DNA of 64,000 nucleotides. Source: Streptosporangium brasiliense (GTDB taxonomy: Bacteria > Actinomycetota > Actinomycetes > Streptosporangiales > Streptosporangiaceae). Location of the stretch: contig NZ_JAUSRB010000001.1 in NCBI RefSeq assembly GCF_030811595.1, positions 186,001 to 250,000 on the forward strand, in the 5' to 3' direction. Of this stretch, positions 25,496 to 35,039 are shown in pieces (position 1 is the stretch's first letter; every line of letters begins with the position of its first letter). Under the pieces are notes generated by a model. That model saw only the letters and a list, made by a program, of their open reading frames with translations. It had not been told where the DNA came from and made no database searches. The position numbers were made by a program, and so were the translations under genes.

Positions 25496-26084
25496 GTTCC
25501 CGAGGATGAGAGATCCCCGTCGGCTCCGAGCGCGCCGAGCGGCATTCTGTGGACGGGCGCTCCCCGGCTGTGGACATCGACCGTTCCCCGTCCGGCCGCC
25601 ATCGCACGGCACGCCGGCGGGTCCGCGTGAGGTCGGTGGGGTCGCGTGCCGTCGTACGGGAGCTCGTGGGGCCGTGTGGCGCGTAGATGGGGCTGCGCCG
25701 ATATCGGTGGGTAGTCGTGTCGTCTCGTGGGATCTCACGAGGCCGTGTGGCACCCCGGTGGGTCCGCGCCCATGTAGGTGGGATCTCGTGGGGCCGTGGG
25801 GCGCGCCGGTGGGTCCGTGTGAGGTTGGTGGGTCTCGGGAGACGCCGTGTGGCTTGCCGGTGGGTCCGCGTGAGGTCGGTGGGGTCTCGGGAGACGCCGT
25901 GTGGCGTGGTGCGGCCGGGGGTGGGCGCGAGCGCCGCCGTACGGTGGCCGGGCCGGGCGTGTGGCGGTGCTGCCGAGGTGGGGAGCATCCGTCCTCCCGG
26001 CGGCGGGGCGGTCCCCGTAGCCTTGGGCGGTCCCCCGTAGCCTCGGGAAAGCAGTCCCCGTAGCCTCGGAAAAGGGGGACTGAC
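25496..26084. other. 589-base gene-free repeat region
   Basis: No convincing gene is present. The left 120 bases hold the M23 promoter region. The middle is the 51-bp array, which is open in several frames on both strands only because it is G/C-rich and lacks stops. At 26010-26072 three copies of CCCCGTAGCCT, each followed by a short G/A-rich tail, precede the permease gene. Confidence 0.6.
25616..25909. repeat. 51-bp tandem repeat array
   Basis: Units begin GGTGGGT at 25706, 25757, 25808 and 25859, exactly 51 bases apart. A more diverged copy starts at 25616. The last two units are nearly identical over most of their length (GGTGGGTCCG, GTGAGGT, GGGAGACGCCGTGTGGC). A unit length divisible by three keeps all frames open. 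Confidence 0.85.
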
Positions 26085-27446
26085 GTGGAAGAACACGAGG
26101 TGGAAGAGCGGGTCGCCCTGCGCCGCACGCTCTCGGCCCGGGATCTGATCGTCTACGGGCTGCTGTTCATCGGGCCGTTGGCCCCGGTCGGCGTGTTCGG
26201 GGTGCTCGACGCCAAGAGCAACGGCGCGGTGGCTCTCGTCTACGTCATCGCGACGATCGCCATGGCCTTCACCGCCGTCTCATACGCGCAGATGTCGCGG
26301 GTGGTGCCGGAGGCGGGGTCGGTGTTCGCCTACGCGTCGGCTGGGCTGGGGCGCGGCGCCGGGTTCCTGGCCGGCTGGCTGGTGATGCTCGACTATCTGC
26401 TCATCCCCAGCGTGGCCTACCTGTTCTCCGGGATCGCGCTGCATGCGCTCTTCCCGGCCGTCCCGGCCTGGGCCTTCACGGCGCTGGCCTTCGTGGTGAC
26501 CACGGCGCTGAACGTCTCCGGAGTGCGGCTGGCCGCCCGGGTGGGTCTGGTGGTGCTCCTCGCCGAGATCGTGGTGCTGGCCGTGTTCGTGGTCATGGCG
26601 GTGGCCGTGCTGATCGGCGAGGGTCCGGCCAGGCCGTGGCTGTCGCCGTTCACCGGGCTCGGGGGGACGACGACGGCCGCGGTGATCGGCGCCGTCTCGG
26701 TGGCGGTCCTGTCGTTCCTCGGCTTCGACGCCATCGCCTCCTTCGCCGAGGAGGCCAGCGGCGACTCCCGCCAGGTGGGCAGGGCGGTGCTGCTCTGCCT
26801 GGGGGTGGCCGGGCTGCTGTTCGTGCTCCAGAGCTATCTGGCCGGGGTGCTGGACCCGGTGCCCCCGGCGGAGCTGGCCGCGCACCCGGCCGCGCAGGGC
26901 ACGGCGTTCTACGACGTGACCGGCGCGTCGGTCTCGCCCTGGCTGGCCACCCTGATGAAGATCGCCAAAGCGGTGGGCCCGGCGTTCGCCGCGATGGCCG
27001 CGGTGGCGGCGGCCGGACGGCTGCTGTACGGCATGGCCAGGGGCGGGGGGCTGCCTCACGGGCTGTCGGCGGTGGGCCCCAGGTCGGGGACGCCCAGGGT
27101 GGCGCTGCTCAGTGCCGGGGCGATCACCCTGGCGGTCTCCGTCTGGGCGGCGAGCCGGGACGACGGCCTCGATGTCCTGGTCTCGATCGTGGACATCGGC
27201 GCGCTGGCGGCGTTCGCGATGCTGCACGCCTCCGTGATCGGATATTTCCGGGTCCGGCGTGGGAGCCGGGACTGGTGGCGGCACCTGCTGGTGCCGGTGG
27301 CCGGCGGGCTGGTCGCGATCTGGATCATCGCCCTGGCCGCCCCCCTCGCCAAGCTCGTCGGACTGGTCTGGCTGGCCGCCGGCTTCATCGTGCTGGCTGT
27401 GCGGAGGAGTCGCGGAGCGGGGAGAACCAGATCCACGGGATCGTGA
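26085..27446 (+). CDS. APC superfamily amine/amino-acid permease
   Basis: This 453-aa membrane transporter has about twelve helices. N-terminal signature LIVYGLLFIGPLAPVGVFGVLD and the AMAFTAVSYAQMSRVVPEAGSVFAYA segment mark the APC fold. GWLVMLDYLLIPSVAYL recalls the putrescine importer PuuP, so an amine or amino acid is a reasonable substrate, but this is inference. GTG start at 26085 follows GGGGG. Its last 62 bases overlap the 3' end of the convergent MFS gene. It lies in the variable island between dprA and rpsB. Confidence 0.85.
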   Translation: MEEHEVEERVALRRTLSARDLIVYGLLFIGPLAPVGVFGVLDAKSNGAVALVYVIATIAMAFTAVSYAQMSRVVPEAGSVFAYASAGLGRGAGFLAGWLVMLDYLLIPSVAYLFSGIALHALFPAVPAWAFTALAFVVTTALNVSGVRLAARVGLVVLLAEIVVLAVFVVMAVAVLIGEGPARPWLSPFTGLGGTTTAAVIGAVSVAVLSFLGFDAIASFAEEASGDSRQVGRAVLLCLGVAGLLFVLQSYLAGVLDPVPPAELAAHPAAQGTAFYDVTGASVSPWLATLMKIAKAVGPAFAAMAAVAAAGRLLYGMARGGGLPHGLSAVGPRSGTPRVALLSAGAITLAVSVWAASRDDGLDVLVSIVDIGALAAFAMLHASVIGYFRVRRGSRDWWRHLLVPVAGGLVAIWIIALAAPLAKLVGLVWLAAGFIVLAVRRSRGAGRTRSTGS

Positions 27447-28632
27447 GCAGCACCCCGGCCGCGCAGATCCACAGCACCGGACGGAGCCCGAGCAGCTCGC
27501 CGAGCAGACCGCCGGTGAGGCTGCCCAGAGCGACGACGCCCTGGATCATGAAGGTCATCGTGGCGTTGACCCGGCCGCGCAGTTCGGCGGGGGCCTCGCG
27601 GAGGACGACGGCGCCGAAGCAGATGGAGAAGGCCACGATGGCCATACCGGTGACCAGCGTGCTGGCGGACATGAGAAGGAACTTCGCCCACGTCGGACCG
27701 GAGGCGAGGGCCGCGGCCACGAAGTCGACCGGGAAGAGCAGCACCGAGAGGACCAGCAGCCGGTTCTCGCCGTACCGCCGGGCCAGGCGCGGGGTGAGCG
27801 CGGCGCCGAGCAGGCCACCCACGCCGGCGAAGGCGGTGAGCGCGCCGACCAGCCCGGCGGGCAGGCCGAGCACGTTGAGCGAGTAGATCACGAACAGCGC
27901 GATGAAGGCGGGGCCGAAGAAGTTGATCGTCATTCCGCAGCCGGCGAGCGCGCGGAGCGTCGGGTGCCCGGCCACGCTGCGCAGACCTTCGCGGATCTCG
28001 GTCCACATGCCGCGCGGGGGAGCGGGAGTGTGGGCCTCGGGGGCCTTGATCGCCCGGATCAGGAACGCGGAGGCCAGGAACGACACCGCGTTGACCACGA
28101 TCGCGAACGGCGCCGTGATCAGCTGGACGAGGAGCCCGGCGAGCCCGGGGCCGCCGACGCTCGCCAGGGAGTAGGCCGACTGGAAGCCGGCGAGCGCCTC
28201 GGTCCGCTGGCTGTCGTGCACCACCGCGACCATGTGCGGGAAGTTCACCGCGCGGAAGATCACCATGCAGGTCCCGACGGTGAACGCCACCGCGATCAGC
28301 CACGGCACGGTCAGCAGCCCGGCGATCCAGGCCAGCGGGATCGTGGCCATGGCGAGAGCCGAGACCACCTCGCAGCCGATCATGACCGGCCGGTGCCGCT
28401 TCAGCCGGTCGGCGACCGCGCCCGCCTGCAGCCCGATCAGCAGGTAGGGCAGCGAGGTCGCGGCGGCGAGCATGCCCATCTGGGCGGGGGAGGCGCCGAG
28501 CAGGGTGGCGGCGGTCAGCGGCACGGCCAGCCGGGAGACCTCGGTGCCGGTCTCGGAGACGGCGCGGGCGGACAGCAGCAGCCGGTAGTCACGCTGTTTG
28601 CGCAGGGGGAGGGGCTGGAACACGGGGATCAC
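27385..28632 (-). CDS. MFS transporter, probable drug exporter
   Basis: This 415-aa protein has 10-12 predicted helices and resembles the MFS_3/enterobactin-exporter-like group. ARAVSETGTEVSRLAVPLTAATLLGAS opens the first helices, GAVADRLKRHRPVM is the loop 2-3 motif, and GRVNATMTFMIQG is in the C-terminal half. GTG at 28632 is preferred; the frame continues to an ATG at 28680, but those codons lie inside the palindromic operator. It is divergent from an ArsR-type regulator that presumably represses it. Its 3' end overlaps the convergent APC permease gene. Confidence 0.85.
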   Translation of the reverse strand: MIPVFQPLPLRKQRDYRLLLSARAVSETGTEVSRLAVPLTAATLLGASPAQMGMLAAATSLPYLLIGLQAGAVADRLKRHRPVMIGCEVVSALAMATIPLAWIAGLLTVPWLIAVAFTVGTCMVIFRAVNFPHMVAVVHDSQRTEALAGFQSAYSLASVGGPGLAGLLVQLITAPFAIVVNAVSFLASAFLIRAIKAPEAHTPAPPRGMWTEIREGLRSVAGHPTLRALAGCGMTINFFGPAFIALFVIYSLNVLGLPAGLVGALTAFAGVGGLLGAALTPRLARRYGENRLLVLSVLLFPVDFVAAALASGPTWAKFLLMSASTLVTGMAIVAFSICFGAVVLREAPAELRGRVNATMTFMIQGVVALGSLTGGLLGELLGLRPVLWICAAGVLLTIPWIWFSPLRDSSAQPAR

Positions 28633-28651
28633 GCTACTTTCTGAAAGGAAT

Positions 28652-28709
28652 CCTTCACAACTATGAAGATAATCCTTCATAGTTGTGAAGGCAATGCTTC
28701 AGATCTGAA
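28652..28709. promoter_or_regulatory. tandem palindromic operator for ArsR-type regulator
   Basis: CTTCACAACTATGAAG (28653-28668) is repeated as its exact inverted complement at 28675-28690 with a 6-base spacer, and one more flanking C-G pair. Each 16-mer is itself a CTTCA...TGAAG dyad, so the element offers two dimer sites. A third palindrome, TTCAGATCTGAA, follows at 28698-28709, 17 bases from the regulator ATG. It sits exactly between the divergent MFS and regulator genes. Confidence 0.85.
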
Positions 28710-28726
28710 ATGGGTACGGTTTGCAC

Positions 28727-29329
28727 ATGACCGAGGCACGCAGGCCGCTCACCGATCCCATGGCGATGCGCGCGCTCGCCCATCCCGCGCGGCTCGCCAT
28801 CCTGAACCGGCTCCAGACCGAGGGGCCCGCCACCGCGACCGACGTGGCCGAGGTCGTCGGCGTCACGCCGAGCGCGGCGAGCTACCACCTGCGCATGCTC
28901 GCCAAGTACGGCTTCGCCGAGGACGCTCCGGCGCGCGGCGACGGCAGGGAGCGCCTGTGGCGGGCCGCCCCCGGCGGGGGGCTGACCGTCAGCCCCGAGC
29001 CGGACGACCGGCCCGAGGTCCGGGCCGCGAAGGACCTGCTGATCAAGGCCGTGCGCGACCGGGCGGCCGACGAGGTGACCCGGGCGCTGGGCAACTTCGA
29101 CCGAGAGCCCCCCGAGTGGCGGGCGGCATCGGTGTTCAGCCGGGCCCTCCTGCTGGTGGACGCCGAGGAGCTCAAGCGGCTCAGTGAGCAGATCGACGAG
29201 CTGATCGCCCCCTACCGGCTCACCACCCGGGAGCGGGAGCGGGCCCCGGCCGGCGCGCGGATCTCCGAAGCCCAGATCAGCCTCTTCCCGCACGCCGAGC
29301 GGAGGCCGCACGGGCTGCCCCGGGAGTGA
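28727..29329 (+). CDS. ArsR-family winged-helix regulator
   Basis: This is a 200-aa DNA-binding protein. The N-terminal HTH covers DPMAMRALAHPARLAILNRLQTEGPATATDVAEVVGVTPSAASYHLRMLAKYGFAED, typical of ArsR-type regulators with a HTH_20 domain. The C-terminal half is helical and probably a ligand or dimer domain (LIKAVRDRAADEVTRALGNF). No Cys metal sites are seen, so it is unlikely to sense metals. The ATG at 28727 has no Shine-Dalgarno, so the mRNA may be leaderless. It presumably controls itself and the MFS exporter through the palindromes just upstream. Confidence 0.88.
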   Translation: MTEARRPLTDPMAMRALAHPARLAILNRLQTEGPATATDVAEVVGVTPSAASYHLRMLAKYGFAEDAPARGDGRERLWRAAPGGGLTVSPEPDDRPEVRAAKDLLIKAVRDRAADEVTRALGNFDREPPEWRAASVFSRALLLVDAEELKRLSEQIDELIAPYRLTTRERERAPAGARISEAQISLFPHAERRPHGLPRE

Positions 29330-29607
29330 CCGGGCGCGGCGGCCGGCGCGCGGATCCCAGCCGGAAACGATCAGGAACGATAGGCCGGCCTTGACGTGCT
29401 GAGGTCAGGGCGAGGCCCGTCTACGGGTACACTTTTCGATGGCCTGCCACTCGTGGGCCGACTTCGCATGCCCCGTCAAGAGCCGTCCCCTCGGTCCGGG
29501 TGAGAGCCCAGCTGGAGCCGGCTCGGGGCATCAGGGCGACAGCCGCAGGCTGTCGCGTCAACCGAGATCAGCGCCCCGGCGGGCGCTCCGACCTGGAGGA
29601 CAATCAC
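29330..29607 (+). promoter_or_regulatory. rpsB promoter and leader region
   Basis: This 278-base leader has a candidate TACACT -10 box near 29428. A perfect 9-bp hairpin at 29536-29556 (GCGACAGCC, loop GCA, GGCTGTCGC) lies about 50 bases before the start. Such a stem could be part of an S2 autoregulatory leader, but no known Rfam pattern was matched by eye. GGAGG precedes the ATG. Confidence 0.45.
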
Positions 29608-30525
29608 ATGTCCACCCCCGTCGTCACCATGCGACAGCTGCTCGAGAGCGGCGTTCACTTCGGTCACCAGACCCGTCGCTGGAACCCGAAGATGAAGCGC
29701 TTCATCTTCACCGAGCGCAACGGCATCTACATCATCGACCTGCAGAAGTCGCTGGCCTTCATCGACCGGGCCTACGACTTCGTCAAGGAGACCGTCGCGC
29801 ACGGCGGCACGATCATGTTCATCGGCACGAAGAAGCAGGCCCAGGAGGCCATCGCCGAGCAGGCGGCCCGTGTCGGCATGCCGTATGTCAACCAGCGCTG
29901 GCTGGGTGGCATGCTCACCAACTTCTCCACCGTGCACAAGCGGCTTCAGCGTCTGAAGGAGCTCGAGGAGCTCGACTTCGACAACGTCGCCGCGTCGGGG
30001 CTCACCAAGAAGGAGCTCCTCATGCGCCGGCGTGAGAAGGAGAAGCTGGAGCGCACCCTCGGCGGTATCCGCGACATGTCCCGCGTCCCCAGCGCGGTGT
30101 GGGTCGTCGACACCAAGAAGGAGCACATCGGGATCAGCGAGGCCCGCAAGCTCAACATCCCGGTCGTCGCGATCCTCGACACCAACTGCGACCCGGACGA
30201 GGTCGACTACCCGATCCCGGGTAACGACGACGCCATCCGCGCCGTCGGCCTGCTGACCCGCGTCGTCGCCGACGCCGTCGCCGCCGGCCTCATGGCCCGC
30301 GCCGGCGCCAACCGCGGCGACGACAAGCCGGCCGTCGCCGGTGGCGCCGAGCCGCTGGCCGAGTGGGAGCAGGAGCTCCTCGCCGGCGCCGAGGCCGCTC
30401 CGGCCGCCGAGGCCCCGGCCGCCGAGGCTCCGGCCGCCGAGGCTCCGGCCGAGGCCGCCCCGGTCGCCGAGAACGACGCCGAGGCCGAGACCGCCGAGGC
30501 CGAGGGCACCGAGAAGCAGGCCTAG
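29608..30525 (+). CDS. rpsB: 30S ribosomal protein S2
   Basis: This 305-aa protein is needed for late 30S assembly. The conserved core ([112 protein letters not shown]) covers residues 1-245. The last 60 residues form an Ala/Glu/Pro tail with AAEAP repeats. ATG at 29608 is chosen for GGAGG and homology; the open frame extends further upstream. Confidence 0.98.
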   Translation: MSTPVVTMRQLLESGVHFGHQTRRWNPKMKRFIFTERNGIYIIDLQKSLAFIDRAYDFVKETVAHGGTIMFIGTKKQAQEAIAEQAARVGMPYVNQRWLGGMLTNFSTVHKRLQRLKELEELDFDNVAASGLTKKELLMRRREKEKLERTLGGIRDMSRVPSAVWVVDTKKEHIGISEARKLNIPVVAILDTNCDPDEVDYPIPGNDDAIRAVGLLTRVVADAVAAGLMARAGANRGDDKPAVAGGAEPLAEWEQELLAGAEAAPAAEAPAAEAPAAEAPAEAAPVAENDAEAETAEAEGTEKQA

Positions 30526-30569
30526 GCCCTTCCCGTACGGCCCAGCCGTACGGACCCGCAAGGCTCCTC

Positions 30570-30602
30570 CGGGTGGGTGCGCTCAGTCGAGGCACCCACC
30601 CG
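30570..30602 (+). terminator. attenuator-like hairpin between rpsB and tsf
   Basis: An 11-bp stem (GGGTGGGTGC at 30571-30580 with 30592-30601, plus one flanking pair) with an 11-base loop. A CCGTACGG inverted repeat lies just upstream at 30536-30553. No T-tract follows. It may set the S2 to EF-Ts ratio. Confidence 0.65.
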
Positions 30603-30669
30603 ATCCACCCAGCCACCTGATCTCATGCCGACTTCTGAGATCAGTGATGATCCCCACGAGGAAAAGACA

Positions 30670-32326
<1,657 letters not shown>

Positions 32327-32426
32327 GGAGCGAGCCTGACGTAGCGAGTGGAGTGGTACGCGACGGAGGAGCGTCCCGCGAAGCGAGTGAGCAAATGGTG
32401 AGTGACCGAGAAGACAGGGAGCCGCT

Positions 32427-32984
32427 GTGATCGACGATACCCTCCTCGAAGCCGAGGAAAAGATGGACAAGGCAGTGTCGGTGGCGAAGGACGACTTCGC
32501 CGGTATCCGCACGGGCCGTGTCACCCCGTCGATGTTCAACAAGATCAGCGCTGAGTACTACGGGACGCCCACGCCCATTCAGCAGCTGGCCTCGTTCCAC
32601 GTCCCCGAGGCTCGCATGGTCATCATCCAGCCCTTCGACAAGGGCTCGATGGCCGCGATCGAGAAGGCGATCCGCAACTCCGATCTCGGTGTGAACCCCG
32701 GTAACGACGGTCAGGTCATCCGTGTGGCCTTCCCCGAGCTGTCGGAGGAGCGCCGCAAGGAATACATCAAGGTCGCCCGGAACAAGGCGGAGCAGTCCAG
32801 GGTCTCCATCCGCAACATCCGCCGCAGCGCCAAGGATGTCCTCGACAAGCTGGTCAAGGACAGCGAGGCCGGCGAGGACGAGGTGCGTCGCGCCGAGAAG
32901 GAGCTCGACGACCTCACCCAGAAGCACGTTGCCAAGATCGACGAGCTGCTCAAGCACAAGGAAGCCGAGCTGCTCGAAGTCTGA
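32427..32984 (+). CDS. frr: ribosome recycling factor
   Basis: This 185-aa factor splits post-termination ribosomes with EF-G. Family motifs are [98 protein letters not shown], and the C-terminal helix. GTG start at 32427 follows AGGGAGCC. It ends just before a strong terminator-like hairpin. Confidence 0.98.
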   Translation: MIDDTLLEAEEKMDKAVSVAKDDFAGIRTGRVTPSMFNKISAEYYGTPTPIQQLASFHVPEARMVIIQPFDKGSMAAIEKAIRNSDLGVNPGNDGQVIRVAFPELSEERRKEYIKVARNKAEQSRVSIRNIRRSAKDVLDKLVKDSEAGEDEVRRAEKELDDLTQKHVAKIDELLKHKEAELLEV

Positions 32985-32991
32985 GCCCCTC

Positions 32992-33032
32992 ATCCTTGTC
33001 TCGCGCGGAGGTCCGCGCGGGACAAGGATTTT
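32992..33032 (+). terminator. intrinsic terminator/attenuator between frr and cdsA
   Basis: An 18-bp stem with one G-U pair (32992-33009 with 33012-33029), drawn with a 2-base gap, is followed by TTTTG. The cdsA GTG begins at 33033, immediately after the T-run, leaving no room for a Shine-Dalgarno outside the hairpin. Confidence 0.85.
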
Positions 33033-33878
33033 GTGTATGAGAGTAGGACCCCCTTGGAATCTGCGGCGGGCGGCAGCCGTACCGGCCGGAATCTTCCCGT
33101 CGCGATCGCGGTGGGCGCCGGACTGGGAGCTGTGGCCATCGGCTCCCTCTACTTCGTCGAGGAGCTCTTCCTCGCCGTGGTGATCGCGGCGGTGGGCGTC
33201 GGTGTGACCGAACTGGTCAAGTCGTTCGCCGCCAGGGACATCAACGTCCCGCTGATCCCGGTCCTGGCCGGGATGGCCGCCATGATCGGCGGCGCCTACT
33301 GGGGCGGGCCCGCGTGGCTGGTCGGCGTCTTCGCGATGACCGTGCTCGTGCTGATGATGTGGCGGATGTTCCAGGGCACCGAGGGCTACGTCCGCGACAT
33401 GACCGCGACCGTCCTGGTCGTGGTCTACCCCTCGTTGCTCGCCGGATTCGTGGCGCTGCTGCTCGCGCATCCGCTCGACGGCCCCGACCGGGTGGTCGTC
33501 TTCATCGCCACCACGGTCGCGAGTGACATAGGCGGATATTTCGCAGGAATTTCCTTCGGCAAGCACAAGATGTCCCCGCTGATCAGCCCGAAGAAGACCT
33601 GGGAGGGCTTCGCCGGGTCGGCGCTGGCGTGCATGGCCGTGGGCGGCTGGCTGGTGGCGTGGCTGCTGGACGGTGCCGTCTGGAAGGGCGTGCTGATCGG
33701 CGCCGTCGTGGTGGTCTTCGCCACGCTCGGCGACCTGGTCGAGTCAGTGATCAAGCGGGACCTCGGCGTCAAGGACATGGGCACCCTGCTGCCCGGCCAC
33801 GGCGGTCTGATGGACCGGCTCGACTCCCTCGTCGCCGCGCTGATCCCGGTCTGGGCGCTGCTCTCCCTGCTCGTCTGA
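33033..33878 (+). CDS. cdsA: phosphatidate cytidylyltransferase
   Basis: This 281-aa integral membrane enzyme makes CDP-diacylglycerol for phospholipid synthesis. It has about eight helices and the C-terminal signature SPKKTWEGFAGS...LGDLVESVIKRDLGVKDMGTLLPGHGGLMDRLDSL with the conserved Asp residues. GTG at 33033 is the first possible start after the hairpin; a TTG at about 33054 is an alternative. The start lacks a Shine-Dalgarno. Either expression depends on read-through of the hairpin or on a leaderless transcript. Confidence 0.95.
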   Translation: MYESRTPLESAAGGSRTGRNLPVAIAVGAGLGAVAIGSLYFVEELFLAVVIAAVGVGVTELVKSFAARDINVPLIPVLAGMAAMIGGAYWGGPAWLVGVFAMTVLVLMMWRMFQGTEGYVRDMTATVLVVVYPSLLAGFVALLLAHPLDGPDRVVVFIATTVASDIGGYFAGISFGKHKMSPLISPKKTWEGFAGSALACMAVGGWLVAWLLDGAVWKGVLIGAVVVVFATLGDLVESVIKRDLGVKDMGTLLPGHGGLMDRLDSLVAALIPVWALLSLLV

Positions 33879-33898
33879 CGCCCTCCGGGACCCGCCGG

Positions 33899-34981
33899 TC
33901 ATCCCGCCCGGATGAGCCGGTCGGCCGACAGCCGGGGGAGCAGCGCCCGGTAGCCGTGCTCGGCGACCAGGTGCAGCTCGTCGGCGGTGATCGGGACCAG
34001 CCAGAGCCACTGCACGGCGTCTCCGCCGAAGGTGAAGCCCGACAGGTCCGGCAGACCCGGCAGCCCGGTCAGCATGACGACGCCGCTGTAGGCGGGGCCG
34101 AGCGGGAACGTCTCCGGCCGGTGATACCACTTCGCGGTGTGGCCGTGGCCCAGCCAGGTGACCGAGTGCCACGGATACTGGCCCAGCCACAGGAACAGCC
34201 GGGCGGCGTCCCGCGCGTCGCCGGAGGTGGCGACGGCGAGCTCCACCCGGGCGTAGGCGTCCGGGCGGTCGATGTACTGCTCCACGGTGGGCATCCGCTG
34301 GCAGCTCATCCCCACCGTGGACAGGACCGTGTGCTCCCGCCCGGGCTCCGGCGGCCGTTCGGTGATGCCGACCGTGGGCAACCGGTCGCCCCCGGCGTCC
34401 CAGAACCGGCCCGCGCTCCCCACCGCCCGGTCCAGATGGCCCATCACGAACTGCTGGAAGGAGGCCCAGGCGCCGTCGCTGCCCCGCCAGTCCCAGTAGG
34501 CGCGGGCCTTGGCCAGCCGGAGGTCCAGGCTCTCGCGGGCCTCATCCAGCGACCAGGCGAGAGGTGATTCGCCCACCGCGTCACGGGAGTAGCCCGGCAT
34601 GCCCCTGCCCGTGTCCGCCCAACCAGGAATGACGGCGAGCAGTCCGTCGTTCTCGTACAGGGCGACGCCGTCGCCCTCCTCGAACCACAGCGGTCGCAGC
34701 GTGCCCAGCGGGGGCCTGCCGTCGGGGTGCCGGGTGTTCGCCCGGGGCGCCGTCGGAGGCAGCCCGGAGTTCAGGCGGTCCAGGTCGATCACCGCCGGAG
34801 CCGGGCCGTGGTTGGCCAGCCATACCGCTCCGTGCACAATGCCTCCGGCCCCGCACAGGTAAGCTACCGAGGAAGTCTCGTCGCGTTCGACCACCAGGGT
34901 GCGGCTCCCGTAGGGATTGATGTCGGTGAGCACAACCTCGACGCCGTCTCCCCGCTCGCCTGAGGGGCGGATTGTCGCCAT
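33899..34981 (-). CDS. suppressor-of-fused (SUFU) domain protein
   Basis: This is a 360-aa cytoplasmic protein. The N-terminal half (GSRTLVVERDETSSVAYLCG, WLANHGPAPAV, PLWFEEGDGVALYENDGLLAVIPGWA) is of unknown type. The C-terminal half matches the bacterial SUFU fold (EHTVLSTVGMSCQRMP, YARVELAVATSG, RLFLWLGQYPWHSVTWLGHGHTAKW, GVVMLTGLPG). Bacterial SUFU proteins often act as immunity or partner proteins of toxins, but no toxin is adjacent. ATG at 34981 follows GGAGGT with very short spacing. It is divergent from rlmN with a 58-base gap. Confidence 0.75.
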   Translation of the reverse strand: MATIRPSGERGDGVEVVLTDINPYGSRTLVVERDETSSVAYLCGAGGIVHGAVWLANHGPAPAVIDLDRLNSGLPPTAPRANTRHPDGRPPLGTLRPLWFEEGDGVALYENDGLLAVIPGWADTGRGMPGYSRDAVGESPLAWSLDEARESLDLRLAKARAYWDWRGSDGAWASFQQFVMGHLDRAVGSAGRFWDAGGDRLPTVGITERPPEPGREHTVLSTVGMSCQRMPTVEQYIDRPDAYARVELAVATSGDARDAARLFLWLGQYPWHSVTWLGHGHTAKWYHRPETFPLGPAYSGVVMLTGLPGLPDLSGFTFGGDAVQWLWLVPITADELHLVAEHGYRALLPRLSADRLIRAG

Positions 34982-35039
34982 ACCTCCGGACTCTAGATCA
35001 GAGTCGACTACCGCTTCGAGTAACCGTTGAGAGAAGGCG

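Noticed and set aside
25496..26128. Upstream extension of the M23 frame as part of the protein
   Set aside because: A signal peptide begins at 25495 and the extension is repeat DNA open on both strands. Kept only as a finding to test.
28633..28680. ATG at 28680 as start of the MFS protein
   Set aside because: The added codons consist of the palindromic operator; the transporter homology begins after GTG 28632.
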